A stretch of 64,000 nt of DNA from Micromonospora sp. H61 (GTDB lineage Bacteria; Actinomycetota; Actinomycetes; Mycobacteriales; Micromonosporaceae): positions 1-64,000 of the forward strand of contig NZ_JAGPXY010000021.1 of NCBI RefSeq assembly GCF_018070325.1. Reading direction: 5' to 3'. The first letter of the stretch is position 1; each line of letters starts with the position of its first letter. Under the pieces are notes generated by a model. The model saw nothing but the letters and a program-made list of their open reading frames with translations. It was not told the origin of the DNA and did not search any database. Both the position numbers and the translations under genes were made by a program. This document shows positions 15,460-24,998 of this stretch, piece by piece.

Positions 15460-16664
15460 TGGCCAACGTCGCCTGTCCGTTCTGTTATCAGCGCATCGAC
15501 GGCTCAGCGCTGTGGTTCCAGTGCTTGGGCAAGGGTGACGCCGATCGGAAGGGTTGCCCGCCCGGCACCGACACGGTCCGCCACAACATGACCGGTTTCA
15601 CCGAGACGATGCGTCCGGTCTTCCCACCCCCACGCAACCAACGGCTCCGGCTGGCACGGATCGCCTGGTGCCCGGACTGCGGTGGCCGTACGGGGATTCG
15701 CGCCTGCCCCTCCTGCCACACCCCGGTGCCGGCCAACTTCGGGGAGGCGTCCAGCCCGATGATCGCCATGTTCGGTGGGAAGGGCACCGGCAAGACGGTC
15801 TATCTGACCGTTCTCGCCCACGAGATGCGCTATTCCGACCTGCGTCGCCGGTTCGCCGCGGATATCAGGATGACCGGCGACGGGCAGGGTGGCTTCAAGT
15901 CCCCGCTGGCGTGGCTGGAGCAGAACGTCGACAGGATGTTCACCGAGCACAAACTGTTCGAGGCCACCCCGCCCGCCGTCGGTGGCCGGCAGAATCCGCT
16001 GGTGTTCGAGTGGCGGGGTGAGCGCCGTCGGTGGCGGCGCAAGCCGGTCTACCGCACCAGTTACCTGTCGTTCCACGACACCGCAGGCGAGGATGTCGGC
16101 ACCCTCAGCGGCGCCAACGACCTGGCCTACATCGGTGCCGCCGACGGTCTGATCCTGCTGCTCGACCCCTTCATGCTGCCCGAGGCGCGGGAGCGGCTTC
16201 GATTACCGTCTTCGGCGATCCGCTCGACCGAGGACACCATTGCGGTAGTCGACCGGCTCACCCAGAGTCTGCGTTCCAGCAACGGGGTGGGCGGCAGTCA
16301 GCGGATCACCAAGCCGGTCGCCGTCGCGTTCGCCAAGATGGACGCCTTCTTCGACGTGTTGGGCCGGGATCACCCGCTGTGCAATGAGCCGCGGCGCGGG
16401 CCGGCGTACGACGAACAGGTGGGTCGGGCCACCCACGAGCAGGTCGCTGCCCTGCTCCGGGACTGGCGGGGCGACGACATCGAGCAGCACCTGCGGATGA
16501 ACTACACGACCTTCCGCTACTTCTTCGTCTCCGCGCTGGGAGCCCCACCGGATTACGACAACGCCATGGTCGAGCCCGGTGGCGTTCGCCCGTACCGAGT
16601 CGACGAGCCGTTGCTCTGGTTGCTCAGCCTACGCCGTTTCGGCGTCGTACCGAGGCAGCGCTGA
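15459..16664 (+). CDS. Zinc-ribbon GTPase (double-GTPase system, cytosolic partner)
   Basis: About 401 residues from GTG 15459, with GAGG 8 bases upstream and a 1-base overlap with the preceding stop. Paired cysteines (6, 9, 22, 33 and 71, 74, 83, 86) form two zinc ribbons. A P-loop GTPase domain follows: G1 GGKGTGKT (106-113), G3 DTAG (207-210) in YLSFHDTAGED, and G4-like AKMD (292-295). This matches the DO-GTPase (double-GTPase) families described in NTP-dependent conflict systems, where two GTPases and a GAP1 protein are encoded together. The second GTPase is at 19074. GTP hydrolysis is predicted to gate effector assembly (inference). Confidence 0.8.
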   Translation: MANVACPFCYQRIDGSALWFQCLGKGDADRKGCPPGTDTVRHNMTGFTETMRPVFPPPRNQRLRLARIAWCPDCGGRTGIRACPSCHTPVPANFGEASSPMIAMFGGKGTGKTVYLTVLAHEMRYSDLRRRFAADIRMTGDGQGGFKSPLAWLEQNVDRMFTEHKLFEATPPAVGGRQNPLVFEWRGERRRWRRKPVYRTSYLSFHDTAGEDVGTLSGANDLAYIGAADGLILLLDPFMLPEARERLRLPSSAIRSTEDTIAVVDRLTQSLRSSNGVGGSQRITKPVAVAFAKMDAFFDVLGRDHPLCNEPRRGPAYDEQVGRATHEQVAALLRDWRGDDIEQHLRMNYTTFRYFFVSALGAPPDYDNAMVEPGGVRPYRVDEPLLWLLSLRRFGVVPRQR

Positions 16665-19070
16665 ATGACAGGGCGGTTCGAGGCGCTGATCTGGACGGAC
16701 TGTCGCGAGGGCCAAGGGCTCCGCGGGACACCCGGCCTCCAGTTTCAGTCGCGATCGGCGGGCGCGGACCGGAACGCCGAGGCCGTGGTGCAGCGGAACC
16801 TGCTCTACGAACCACCGCCGCGGTTGATGGGGCAGCGCCGTCCGGTCAGCGACTACCCCGCTTCGTTCGCACATGTCTGGGACGGGCTGTTCGCTACCGC
16901 CGCCGGGGTCTACCTGGGGCGGGAGAGCGTGGGCGGCAGGGAGGGCAACCAGCTGACCCATGCCATCGTCACCGACGACCCTGCCGCGTACGGCCTCGTG
17001 CGCCCGGCCCAGATGTTCGGTGCGCCGTTCTGGACCGCTGAGCCGGCACTGACCACGCGATGCCCGGAACTCCAACCAGGCTGGCATCCGGGTTCCTTCG
17101 GCGCGGTGGAGGCGCAGGCTTTCGTTCGCAGCGCGCCCGACGGTGACGAGTTGCTCGCGGCGCTGTTGTCGACCCTGCGCCCGCCAGCCGATCAGCGTGG
17201 CCGGCGCGTCCTCTTCGTCGCCCGCGAGCCGGCCGAGGTAATCCGATGGATAACAGCGGTCACGCTGTTGATACCGCAGCGGGAAGCCCTGCGGATCGGA
17301 TTCAAGGTGTTCACGCTCAATCCCGCGTACGCGCCGCATCGAATCCTCGCCGTGCACCCCGACTGGGGTGGGGCCGAGGCCGCCCTCGACAACGATCAGG
17401 GCTACGCCGTATTCGACCTGGTCCGGCACGACTGGAGTCGGGTCACGCACACACAGGCGGCGCGGCAGTGGACGGAGCTGTTCCTCGCCGAGGACCCGAT
17501 GGACGTGGTGGACGCTGTGGAGGTCGCAGCGGCGGCCGGGATGGACGGTGACAACGGCACCGCGGTCGCTCTCGCCGCCATCCTCGGCCGCCGCCCACCT
17601 CCTGAGAAGGTTGCCGGGCTGGTCAGTTGGCTGCGGCACGGACCGCCACAGTTGGTCAGGCGTTACGGCGGCGGCATTGTCGACCTGCTGGTGGCCGCGG
17701 CGTCGCAGTGGCCGGTGGAGGTGCTGCGCAGCCTCGACGAGGTCAGCCGTGCCGCCACATTCCCGCACCGGGCGGCGGAGGTGCGGCTCTCGCTGATCGA
17801 CGCCGAGGTACGCGAGGCGACGGTGGCCGGCGTCGTCCGTCCGGAGCCGGTCGCCCCGGTCAACGGTGCATGGACTCCAGCCGAGCACGAGCGGTCATTC
17901 GTCGCGATCACCAGGGAGATGCGCCTCGCCGAGCCGCCCCTGTTCGAGACCCTGCTCCGACTGTGCGGGCGCTTCGGGCTCCGTCCGGCACTTGCCGATC
18001 TGCAACCCGGCCTGGACCGGTTCGTCCTGGACTGGGCCAACAACCCGGATCACGCGTACAGGGTCGCGTTGTGGGCCTGCGGGGACGAGATTCAGCGGCT
18101 CCTGCGACACGAGCTCGGCGAGCGCTTGGCGGACGAGCCGGACCGGGCCTACGAACTCGGCGACAAGTGGTGGGACGTGCTGCTGCGTGAACCCATGCGA
18201 CTCGACGAGCCGTTGGACGCGGCGGTGGTGGAGGCCGCCCTGCGCCATCTACCAACGCGGCAGCAGATCGACCTGATCGAACAGTGCCTGCGCACCGCGA
18301 TGGCCGCCACACGTCCGGCGGCGATGGTGAATCGCACCGCCTCGGTCATTTGGACACACCGTGCGGTCAGCCGTGCCGAAGCGCACCTGTTGACGCATCT
18401 TCTGCCCCGCGACACACCACTGGACCCGCGGGTGTTCGCGCCGCTGCACCGGAAGGTTACCGACTACCGATCGGAGCGGGAGTACGTCGACGCGGCGCTC
18501 GTCGTGATAGCGCACGGCCTGTGGGCGCCTCAGGTGGACACGCTCCGCGCCATCGCCGCGCAACGCGCACTGGTCTTCGTGCTCGACAGACTGGCGGACA
18601 CGACGTTCGACCCGGTGGCGCTCGTCAAGGCTCTAAACGACGTGCCACCACACCTGGTGCGGGCACAGATGCCGGACCTGTGTGAGGCGATAACGCAGGC
18701 GCCGGTGGTCGCGGTGGCTTTCACCGTGCTCACCCACATGCACGTCCAGCAGCTCACCGAACCGTGTTCCCGCAAGCTGCGCGGTGAGTTGATGAACAAC
18801 TCCAACCCCGCACACGTCGCCCTGGCATTCGTGCTGCTGAACATCGAGTCGCAGTCGGCCGCGATGGCCTCGATGATCCACGCGGGCACACACGCCGACC
18901 TTGATCGGTTGGTGCGCACTGTGGTTTCCCGCTGTTCGGAGAAGCGGTTCCGGGAGATGACGATGCACATCGACGGCTTGGGCCCGATGTGGTCAGCACT
19001 GTGGAAGACCTTCTCGCGCTCGCACCGACGTGGGCTGGTCCGGCGTCTCCGGCCGGGCGGACGGGGGTGA
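16665..19070 (+). CDS. GTPase-associated protein 1 (GAP1-like, N2/M/C architecture)
   Basis: 801 residues; ATG 16665 directly abuts the stop of the GTPase gene. The N-terminal region has the features I associate with the GAP1-N2 domain: EALIWTDCREG, the LLYEPPPRLM segment, GRESVGGREGNQLTHAIV, and a later FGAPFW. A helical middle and C-terminal part (about 230-800) is rich in Leu/Ala repeats and ends in a basic tail RRGLVRRLRPGGRG. GAP1 proteins are found only beside the double-GTPase genes in published analyses and are thought to bridge the GTPases and an effector. No nuclease or protease motif was visible, so the killing effector, if any, is not obvious in this arm. Confidence 0.75.
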   Translation: MTGRFEALIWTDCREGQGLRGTPGLQFQSRSAGADRNAEAVVQRNLLYEPPPRLMGQRRPVSDYPASFAHVWDGLFATAAGVYLGRESVGGREGNQLTHAIVTDDPAAYGLVRPAQMFGAPFWTAEPALTTRCPELQPGWHPGSFGAVEAQAFVRSAPDGDELLAALLSTLRPPADQRGRRVLFVAREPAEVIRWITAVTLLIPQREALRIGFKVFTLNPAYAPHRILAVHPDWGGAEAALDNDQGYAVFDLVRHDWSRVTHTQAARQWTELFLAEDPMDVVDAVEVAAAAGMDGDNGTAVALAAILGRRPPPEKVAGLVSWLRHGPPQLVRRYGGGIVDLLVAAASQWPVEVLRSLDEVSRAATFPHRAAEVRLSLIDAEVREATVAGVVRPEPVAPVNGAWTPAEHERSFVAITREMRLAEPPLFETLLRLCGRFGLRPALADLQPGLDRFVLDWANNPDHAYRVALWACGDEIQRLLRHELGERLADEPDRAYELGDKWWDVLLREPMRLDEPLDAAVVEAALRHLPTRQQIDLIEQCLRTAMAATRPAAMVNRTASVIWTHRAVSRAEAHLLTHLLPRDTPLDPRVFAPLHRKVTDYRSEREYVDAALVVIAHGLWAPQVDTLRAIAAQRALVFVLDRLADTTFDPVALVKALNDVPPHLVRAQMPDLCEAITQAPVVAVAFTVLTHMHVQQLTEPCSRKLRGELMNNSNPAHVALAFVLLNIESQSAAMASMIHAGTHADLDRLVRTVVSRCSEKRFREMTMHIDGLGPMWSALWKTFSRSHRRGLVRRLRPGGRG

Positions 19071-19073
19071 CTG

Positions 19074-20669
19074 ATGTCTGGCCTGATCGCCGTCCCGCTC
19101 CTCCTGCTGGCGCTGCTTATCGTCGTGACCGCGTACAGCCTGGTCGTGATCATTCTGACGCCGTACGTCCTTTATGCCCTGTCAGCTGGTTACCTCGCAG
19201 GGCTGGTCCTCGCCCTGGTCGAGACCGCCCGGATGTACGGCGGGCTGCTCGACCCGCCGCGGGTGCGCAGCCCACGGGACCAGTTCACTGCGGTGCGACG
19301 TCGCGGGTCATTGTCGTATCACCGTGACTTCGCCTGGTCGCACTATGCCGTCTGGCAGGCGGGGTACGACCTGTGGGCCGTCGTCGAGCGCTGCCACCGG
19401 CACGTGACCCGGTCGTGGATCTCCACGTGGCGATCGCTGCCCCGACTGCCCCGGTACCACAAGCGTTTCCTGGACAGTTCCCCGGACGGCGTTGGCCCGG
19501 ACGGGTCGACCCGGACCCGAACCTGGACGGTGCTGCTGACCTGGCCGGTGCTCGCCCTGCCTGCCGCGGGGCTCGTCGGCCTCACCGTGGGTGTCGTCAC
19601 CAGCATCGCCGTGCTGAGTGTCGTCGTTGTGGTGGTCGTCGTGCCGACCTGGGTCCTCGGGGCCGCGGCGACCGCAGGGTTGCGCGCTGCCGACCGGCGA
19701 TGGCGGGCCTCCTGGCACACCGAGACCTGCTGCCCGTACTGCTACTACCTGGTCGACCTCCCGGTTTTTGCCTGCCCGACGGAGCACCCGTCGACCGCGC
19801 CGTCTGGGTCTGATCGACACCGGGCTCTGCGGCCCGGCGCCCAGGGACTGTGGCGGCGGCGGTGTGGCTGCGGAACGTCGATGCCGGTCCGCCAGGCGTC
19901 GGCGGGCGCACGGCTCACGGCGCTGTGTCCCAAGTGTGACACCGCGCTCGCCACCGGCACCGGACGAGCCACTGAGATCAGAGTCGCCCTCTTCGGTGCG
20001 CCCGACGCGGGGAAGTCGACACTTGTCGACGCCATGGTGGCCGCACTTGTCGCCCGTTTCCCCCCGGAGCGCTGCGCGATCGTGCGACGGCGGGACGGAC
20101 GCGGTGGGCCGGAAGCCGTCGGCGTGACACTGCAGGCCCACCGCGCTCCGCAACGGGTGCAGGTGTTCGACGCGCCCGGACCGGCACTCGTCGACAGGGA
20201 AACCTGTGCGACCTACGGTTACCTGGACGGGACACGGAACTTCGTCTTCGTCCTCGACCCCCTGTCACTGCCGGCGCTGCGCGAACAACTGGCGGGGCTG
20301 CCGCCGCACCTGGTGCCGGTCGTGCGGGTCGCCCGGCACGATCTGGTGGACTCGTACGAGGCAGTTGTCATCGGCATGCGGCATCGAGGGGTCGACACGA
20401 GCCGGTGCCGACTCGCGATCGTGGTGTCCAAGGGTGATCTGCTCGGCCTGCTGCCGGTCGGCGCACCGCTTCGGGCGGGTTCGACGGACGTCCGGCGATT
20501 TCTGGTCGAGCACGGCCTCGACAGTCTCCTGACGTCAGCCGGCCGAGACTTCGGCGAGGTTCGCTACTTCCTGCACGGCCAGACCGGCCCGCCGTCGCCC
20601 GACCCGCTGATGTGGCTGTTGCGCGGGGAGCGCGCCCTGCGCCCGGAGGTGACGAATGCGCTCCGCTGA
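19074..20669 (+). CDS. Membrane-anchored zinc-ribbon GTPase (double-GTPase system)
   Basis: 531 residues, starting 3 bases after the GAP1 stop. Hydrophobic helices at about 3-29 and 31-50 and a longer hydrophobic block at 152-200 place it in the membrane. Cysteines 219, 220, 223, 234, 264, 266, 285 and 288 form zinc ribbons just before the GTPase domain. G1 is GAPDAGKST (308-316), G3 DAPG (366-369) and G4 SKGD (452-455). The pairing of a soluble and a membrane zinc-ribbon GTPase around one GAP1 gene is the expected double-GTPase arrangement. Position at the membrane suggests it senses or delivers the response there (inference). Confidence 0.8.
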   Translation: MSGLIAVPLLLLALLIVVTAYSLVVIILTPYVLYALSAGYLAGLVLALVETARMYGGLLDPPRVRSPRDQFTAVRRRGSLSYHRDFAWSHYAVWQAGYDLWAVVERCHRHVTRSWISTWRSLPRLPRYHKRFLDSSPDGVGPDGSTRTRTWTVLLTWPVLALPAAGLVGLTVGVVTSIAVLSVVVVVVVVPTWVLGAAATAGLRAADRRWRASWHTETCCPYCYYLVDLPVFACPTEHPSTAPSGSDRHRALRPGAQGLWRRRCGCGTSMPVRQASAGARLTALCPKCDTALATGTGRATEIRVALFGAPDAGKSTLVDAMVAALVARFPPERCAIVRRRDGRGGPEAVGVTLQAHRAPQRVQVFDAPGPALVDRETCATYGYLDGTRNFVFVLDPLSLPALREQLAGLPPHLVPVVRVARHDLVDSYEAVVIGMRHRGVDTSRCRLAIVVSKGDLLGLLPVGAPLRAGSTDVRRFLVEHGLDSLLTSAGRDFGEVRYFLHGQTGPPSPDPLMWLLRGERALRPEVTNALR

Positions 20670-20838
20670 CCTGCCCACCTCCTACAAGGCGACCCGATTG
20701 TCCATTCTGGTCTTGATGTTCGCCGTCATGATGGCGTTGGCGGCATGGTCTGTGTGGGTCGGCCTGCCGCAGGCGGTAGCCCACACCACGGCAGGCGTAC
20801 TCCGGGCCTCCTGGTGGGTGTGGAGCCCGTTCAGCTAA
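20656..20838 (+). CDS. Single-pass membrane microprotein ending the GTPase operon
   Basis: 60 residues. Its ATG lies inside the 3' end of the GTPase gene (14-base overlap). One strong transmembrane helix spans about 14-37 (LSILVLMFAVMMALAAW), followed by an aromatic C terminus (ASWWVWSPFS). The stop TAA overlaps the stop of the opposing gene (CTA, 20835-20837). Its size and position suggest a partner of the membrane GTPase or a small pore-forming effector; both are inference. The ORF could also be spurious, but the coupling and clean helix favour a real gene. Confidence 0.6.
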   Translation: MRSADLPTSYKATRLSILVLMFAVMMALAAWSVWVGLPQAVAHTTAGVLRASWWVWSPFS

Positions 20839-23800
20839 CCGCGGGAGCGTCGTCCTTCGTCCAGCAGGCGAGCCTGCAACCGGTGGCGGTTGGCGTTCGG
20901 CTCGTCGCCGACCCGCTCCCACAGGCCGGCGAGTTGGCGGTGCTCCCGTGCCAAGCGCGTGCTCAGCGTGGCGTTCGCCGCGTCGTCGCGGAACAGCCGA
21001 CCCCGTATCTCGCAGCTCTCGGTGAGCGCCTCGATGGCCGCTCCGACGTCGCCGGCCTCCAGGAGCAGCCCGGCCTGCTGCCTCAGCACCGTCGCCAGGT
21101 CCTCCCTGTAGCGGGCCGGGTCGGCGGTGGCCAGTCGGCGGTGGATGACCACCACGTCGCGGAATGCCAGAGCGGCCTCGTCGTGCCGTTCGAGGTCGTG
21201 CATCAGGACGGCTCGACAGTGCTGGGCCGTCGCCAGTGCCGCCAGGACATCGCTGCTCCCCTCCGCAGCGAGGGTGCGGTAGATCGCGACGGCCTCGTCC
21301 GCAGCCGTCAGCGCCACCTGCGGCGAGCCGACCTCTCCGAGGTCCATGGCCTGTCTCAGCAGGGCCTTCGCCAGGGCCGGGGCGCGGCGGATCTGGTCGC
21401 CGGTGACGAGTTGGCGGTGCAGGTCCACCCGCTCGTCCTCCGCCGCGAGAGCGGACGCGGCATCGTGGCGAAGCCGATGCATCGCGGCCAGTGCGCCGAG
21501 CGCGTCACTGAGGTGAACGAGGACGGCTGCCGGGGCGTGCGCCGATTCTTTGCGCGTATCGGTCGTCCGGTCACTGCGGCGTCGTTCCGCGTCGAAGAGC
21601 GCGCGCGCGTGCCGTACGGCCGACTCCGCCGCAGCAAGGCCCTCCTCGATGCGGGTCAGCTCACCGAGGAGCCAGGCCTGCCGGATCTCACTGGCGCACA
21701 CCGGGGTGAGATGGCTGTCCGGCTCGTCGAGGTGAACGTGGTGATGGTGCGCCACTGCCCGGTTCGTGGCGCTGAGCGCCTGCACTGTCAGACCGGCACG
21801 GTGCAGGTGGTCGGCCTGGGCGTCCAGGGCCGAGGTCAGCCGCTGCACCAACCGCGCGGAACTCGACTGCCCGGCGATGTCGACGATCCGTTGCCACAGG
21901 TCGACCTCGTCGGTCAGCACGTCGAGCACGTCCGCGTCCGATCCGTGGGCCAGCAGTACTCGACGATGATGGCCGAGAGCTTCCGCCAGCCAGGGCAGGT
22001 AACGGTCGATCTCGCCCAGCCGACGGGCACCCTGAACGAGCTTGGCGGACTCGGCCGCTGGCTGGTCGGCGAAGAGGAACCCGGGGTCGGGCATGCCCTC
22101 GGCCACGGCCCGCACCATCGGGTGCGGGGTGCGGGGATCCTGCACCAACGTGCGGAGCCGGGCCGCCAGGGCCGGCGGTGGGGTCGCGGCGGTGGCCTTG
22201 AGCGCCTGCAGCAATGTCACCAAGAGGGCCGGCTGGTCGCGTACCACCTGCCAGAGCGGTTCGGCGAGGTGTGGGTGCCGGTGACACGCCGAGCCGAGCA
22301 CCGTCATCGCTCGACCCGACTGCGCCGGCGTACAGAACGGGATGATGCCCGTGACCAAGGCGGGGTTGCGCGATGCGGCGGTCACCGCGAGGTCGTGCCG
22401 CACCGCGTCGGGCTCGACCGGCCCCCAGTATTCGCCGTCGGCGCCCGGATAGAGCTCATGCAGCCAGGTCGCCAGGCGGTGCACGGTGGCCCGGTCGGTG
22501 GCGTCCTCCGGGCGGACCCGCCGCACGACTTCGTGGGCGTCGGTGATCCGCTCCGCGCCGTAGAGGGCGGCCGCCCCCACGTACTCGTCGAGTTGGCCCG
22601 GTCGGGCATAGGAGATCCGGGCGGCCACGGCGGTGCCCTCGCCGTACCGGCGCTCCTGGGCGACCAACGCGGCCACCACCTCCGGTACGGAGACGGGGGG
22701 CCGCTCCGCCCCGGTGCGAACGAGGAGTCGCAGCGCGGCCAGGTGAAGCGTGACGGGGGCGGAGTAGTGGTCATCGTCGGCGCTGGGCAGGCTCATCGAG
22801 GCGGCGTGACGCTGCCAGTAGTCGGTGCCGGAGTTGGTGTCCAACCGTGTCGCGAGGTCGGTCAGAGCGTCCCGGAGGGCGGCCTGCCGGGCGTTCCCCG
22901 CCGCCCAGGGCGCCTGCAACTGCTGGACCGTCCCCTCCCCGAACAGGACATTGGTACGGCGCAATTCCTGCCACCAGTCGCCGGCGGAACGGGCTAGCAG
23001 GAGCAGACGCAGCGGTCTCACGCCGTGGGCCGCACGGGTCAGCTCTCTACGCACCATGTCCAGTCGCGTCTCGGCGTGGTCCACCACGACCAGCCCGCCG
23101 TCCTCGATGTCGGCGCCGGACACCGACGCCTCCCGCCAGCGTCCCGAACGGCTGTCGAGAAGTTCGAGCACCAGCCTGGTCTTGCCCTGACCAGCGCCGC
23201 CAGCTATTACCCGCACCGCCGAGCCGGGGCTGTCACACCATCGCCGCAGATCGGCCAGGTCGGCCGTACGACCGCTGAAGCGCACCACCCGGTGGTGTGG
23301 AGCGAGCAGGTCCGCCGGTGCGCCCGTCGCCGTGGCCGCGTCGCGCGTCGCGGGACCATCGGGGCCCGCATCACCCGGTTCCGGGTCGAGGTCTGGGGCG
23401 GCAGGGCCGGTGTCAGCCAATTCTGCAGGGCTGGTGGGCGGAGCTGCGGCGGGCGCGCTCGGCCGGGCCGCGATACGGTCCAGCCGGGCCCTCCCGATAT
23501 TGTTGATCACCGCGAACGGGCGGCTGTCGGTCGTGATCCCGGCCTGACCGGGGCCCGGGGTGAGCGCGGTGAAATGCTCGCGAGCCACCCCCACCCGGGC
23601 CTGCACCGCCTGGGACAGCTCGTCCAGCAGCTCCCCGGCCCGGAACAGATCGGGACGCTGCAGCGTGTCCAAAAGCAGAGGTTGGACTCCGTCGACGAAC
23701 CGGTAGCGTCCAGCCTGCCCGTCCACCACCCGCAGCAGGCCGCTGAGCAGCACCTCGGCCAGTTGCGACGGCGGGGCGGAGCGGAACATGGCGTGTTGGA

Positions 23801-24998
23801 TGTAGCGGATCACCGGCAGCACCGGCTCGCTCATCGCGACGTACCCGGCGAGGCGGAACGCCTCGGGTGATGCCGACGAGCGGAAGTGCCGTACACGGTC
23901 GGTCGGGCTGGGCGTCGCCCGTTCCCGGACCGGGATGTTGGGTACTCGTTCGCCGGTGACCACGGTCACCGCTGCGGTCACCGCCGTCACGCCCGAGAGG
24001 AGCCGCGTCCAGCGGCCGACCCAGCGCGGCGAGACCTCCAGCACCGGCACCACGGTGCCGTCGGGGGCGGGCAGGCCGTCGAAGGCGGCGAATCGCAGGT
24101 CGGTGTTGGGTGCACCCGGGCGTGGAGCGCTGAGCGCCCCCACCATGGTCCGTCCGCCGGTACGGGACCACATGCGTTCCGGCAACGGTTGAAGGATCGA
24201 CACCGGACCGTGCCGGGCCCAGCGATGCAGGAACGCGCCCGCCGCGCCAGTGTGCCAGATCCGGTCGACGCAGTCGCTGATGACGATGACAATGCGCCGT
24301 CCGGTGGGGTCGATCAGTTCGGCGGGGCGACGCGTCTCACCACGCCAGGTCGACAGCGCAGCGTCGACGCCGGCGTCATCGCCGTGCAGCCGCCACCTGC
24401 TGACCTGGCGAAAGACCCCCGAGGAGGCCAGGGTGTCGGCCACGCTGGTGGACAGGTCACGCCACAGCGTCATGGAAGCGGTGCTGTCCACCACCACCGC
24501 GGCATCCAGCCACCGCTCCGTCGACGGTGTCAGCACCGCACGCCAGGGTTGGTCGGCCAGCATGTGTTCGGCGACGGCGCGTACCGTCGCATCCTCGTCG
24601 AGGACGTCGAGCCGCCGGTTTGGCACCCGCCGCATCAACGGGCGCAACGTCCGCTGAAATCTCAGTCGGTCGGCGAGCGCGATCGAGCGGGGTACCGCGA
24701 CTTCGGCGGCCGTCGCTGTTCCGGTCCGGGTCGGGGGTATGTGCAGGCTGGTGGGTGTCGGCGCACGGGGCGGAACCGGCGCGGGTGCCGGTTCCGCCCC
24801 GCTGAGCGGTGCCGACACGTCGGCGACCGCGTCGTCAGCCGGCCCGGGCCCGGCCGCGGTGTCCGCTTCCGGCCCGGGCTGTACGGCGGGGGCGCGTGGT
24901 CGCAGATGGTGGCCCAGCCAGAGCGCCTCCGCGAGTTCCCGTGCGGTCGGATCACCACCCGCCGCGACAATGGCGTCGCGGAGCAGGTCAATCGTCAT
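20835..24998 (-). CDS. SAV_2336-like protein: vWA-like domain, STAND-type NTPase, TPR
   Basis: 1387 residues; ATG 24998 overlaps the end of the MoxR gene by 11 bases. Residues 1-34 form a short helical motif, then a Pro/Ala linker (35-105). A vWA-like domain follows (about 110-350), with a MIDAS-like DSTAS (171-175) and IVIVISDCVD. A helical domain (about 365-505) starts at SPEAFRLAGYV. A second disordered linker leads to a P-loop NTPase with Walker A GGAGQGKT (600-607) and LVVVDHAE. From about 1080 to the end are TPR-like repeats. The N-terminal half resembles proteins annotated SAV_2336-related in Streptomyces. With MoxR next door this supplies the vWA part of a MoxR-vWA-VMAP ternary system, and the NTPase/TPR part looks like a STAND sensor. 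Confidence 0.75.
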   Translation of the reverse strand: MTIDLLRDAIVAAGGDPTARELAEALWLGHHLRPRAPAVQPGPEADTAAGPGPADDAVADVSAPLSGAEPAPAPVPPRAPTPTSLHIPPTRTGTATAAEVAVPRSIALADRLRFQRTLRPLMRRVPNRRLDVLDEDATVRAVAEHMLADQPWRAVLTPSTERWLDAAVVVDSTASMTLWRDLSTSVADTLASSGVFRQVSRWRLHGDDAGVDAALSTWRGETRRPAELIDPTGRRIVIVISDCVDRIWHTGAAGAFLHRWARHGPVSILQPLPERMWSRTGGRTMVGALSAPRPGAPNTDLRFAAFDGLPAPDGTVVPVLEVSPRWVGRWTRLLSGVTAVTAAVTVVTGERVPNIPVRERATPSPTDRVRHFRSSASPEAFRLAGYVAMSEPVLPVIRYIQHAMFRSAPPSQLAEVLLSGLLRVVDGQAGRYRFVDGVQPLLLDTLQRPDLFRAGELLDELSQAVQARVGVAREHFTALTPGPGQAGITTDSRPFAVINNIGRARLDRIAARPSAPAAAPPTSPAELADTGPAAPDLDPEPGDAGPDGPATRDAATATGAPADLLAPHHRVVRFSGRTADLADLRRWCDSPGSAVRVIAGGAGQGKTRLVLELLDSRSGRWREASVSGADIEDGGLVVVDHAETRLDMVRRELTRAAHGVRPLRLLLLARSAGDWWQELRRTNVLFGEGTVQQLQAPWAAGNARQAALRDALTDLATRLDTNSGTDYWQRHAASMSLPSADDDHYSAPVTLHLAALRLLVRTGAERPPVSVPEVVAALVAQERRYGEGTAVAARISYARPGQLDEYVGAAALYGAERITDAHEVVRRVRPEDATDRATVHRLATWLHELYPGADGEYWGPVEPDAVRHDLAVTAASRNPALVTGIIPFCTPAQSGRAMTVLGSACHRHPHLAEPLWQVVRDQPALLVTLLQALKATAATPPPALAARLRTLVQDPRTPHPMVRAVAEGMPDPGFLFADQPAAESAKLVQGARRLGEIDRYLPWLAEALGHHRRVLLAHGSDADVLDVLTDEVDLWQRIVDIAGQSSSARLVQRLTSALDAQADHLHRAGLTVQALSATNRAVAHHHHVHLDEPDSHLTPVCASEIRQAWLLGELTRIEEGLAAAESAVRHARALFDAERRRSDRTTDTRKESAHAPAAVLVHLSDALGALAAMHRLRHDAASALAAEDERVDLHRQLVTGDQIRRAPALAKALLRQAMDLGEVGSPQVALTAADEAVAIYRTLAAEGSSDVLAALATAQHCRAVLMHDLERHDEAALAFRDVVVIHRRLATADPARYREDLATVLRQQAGLLLEAGDVGAAIEALTESCEIRGRLFRDDAANATLSTRLAREHRQLAGLWERVGDEPNANRHRLQARLLDEGRRSRG

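Noticed and set aside
16629..17888. 419-codon minus-strand frame opposite GAP1
   Set aside because: Shadow frame; the plus-strand gene has adjacent partners and a domain pattern.
20745..22997. 750-codon plus-strand frame
   Set aside because: It overlaps the vWA/NTPase/TPR gene antisense and has no recognisable motif.
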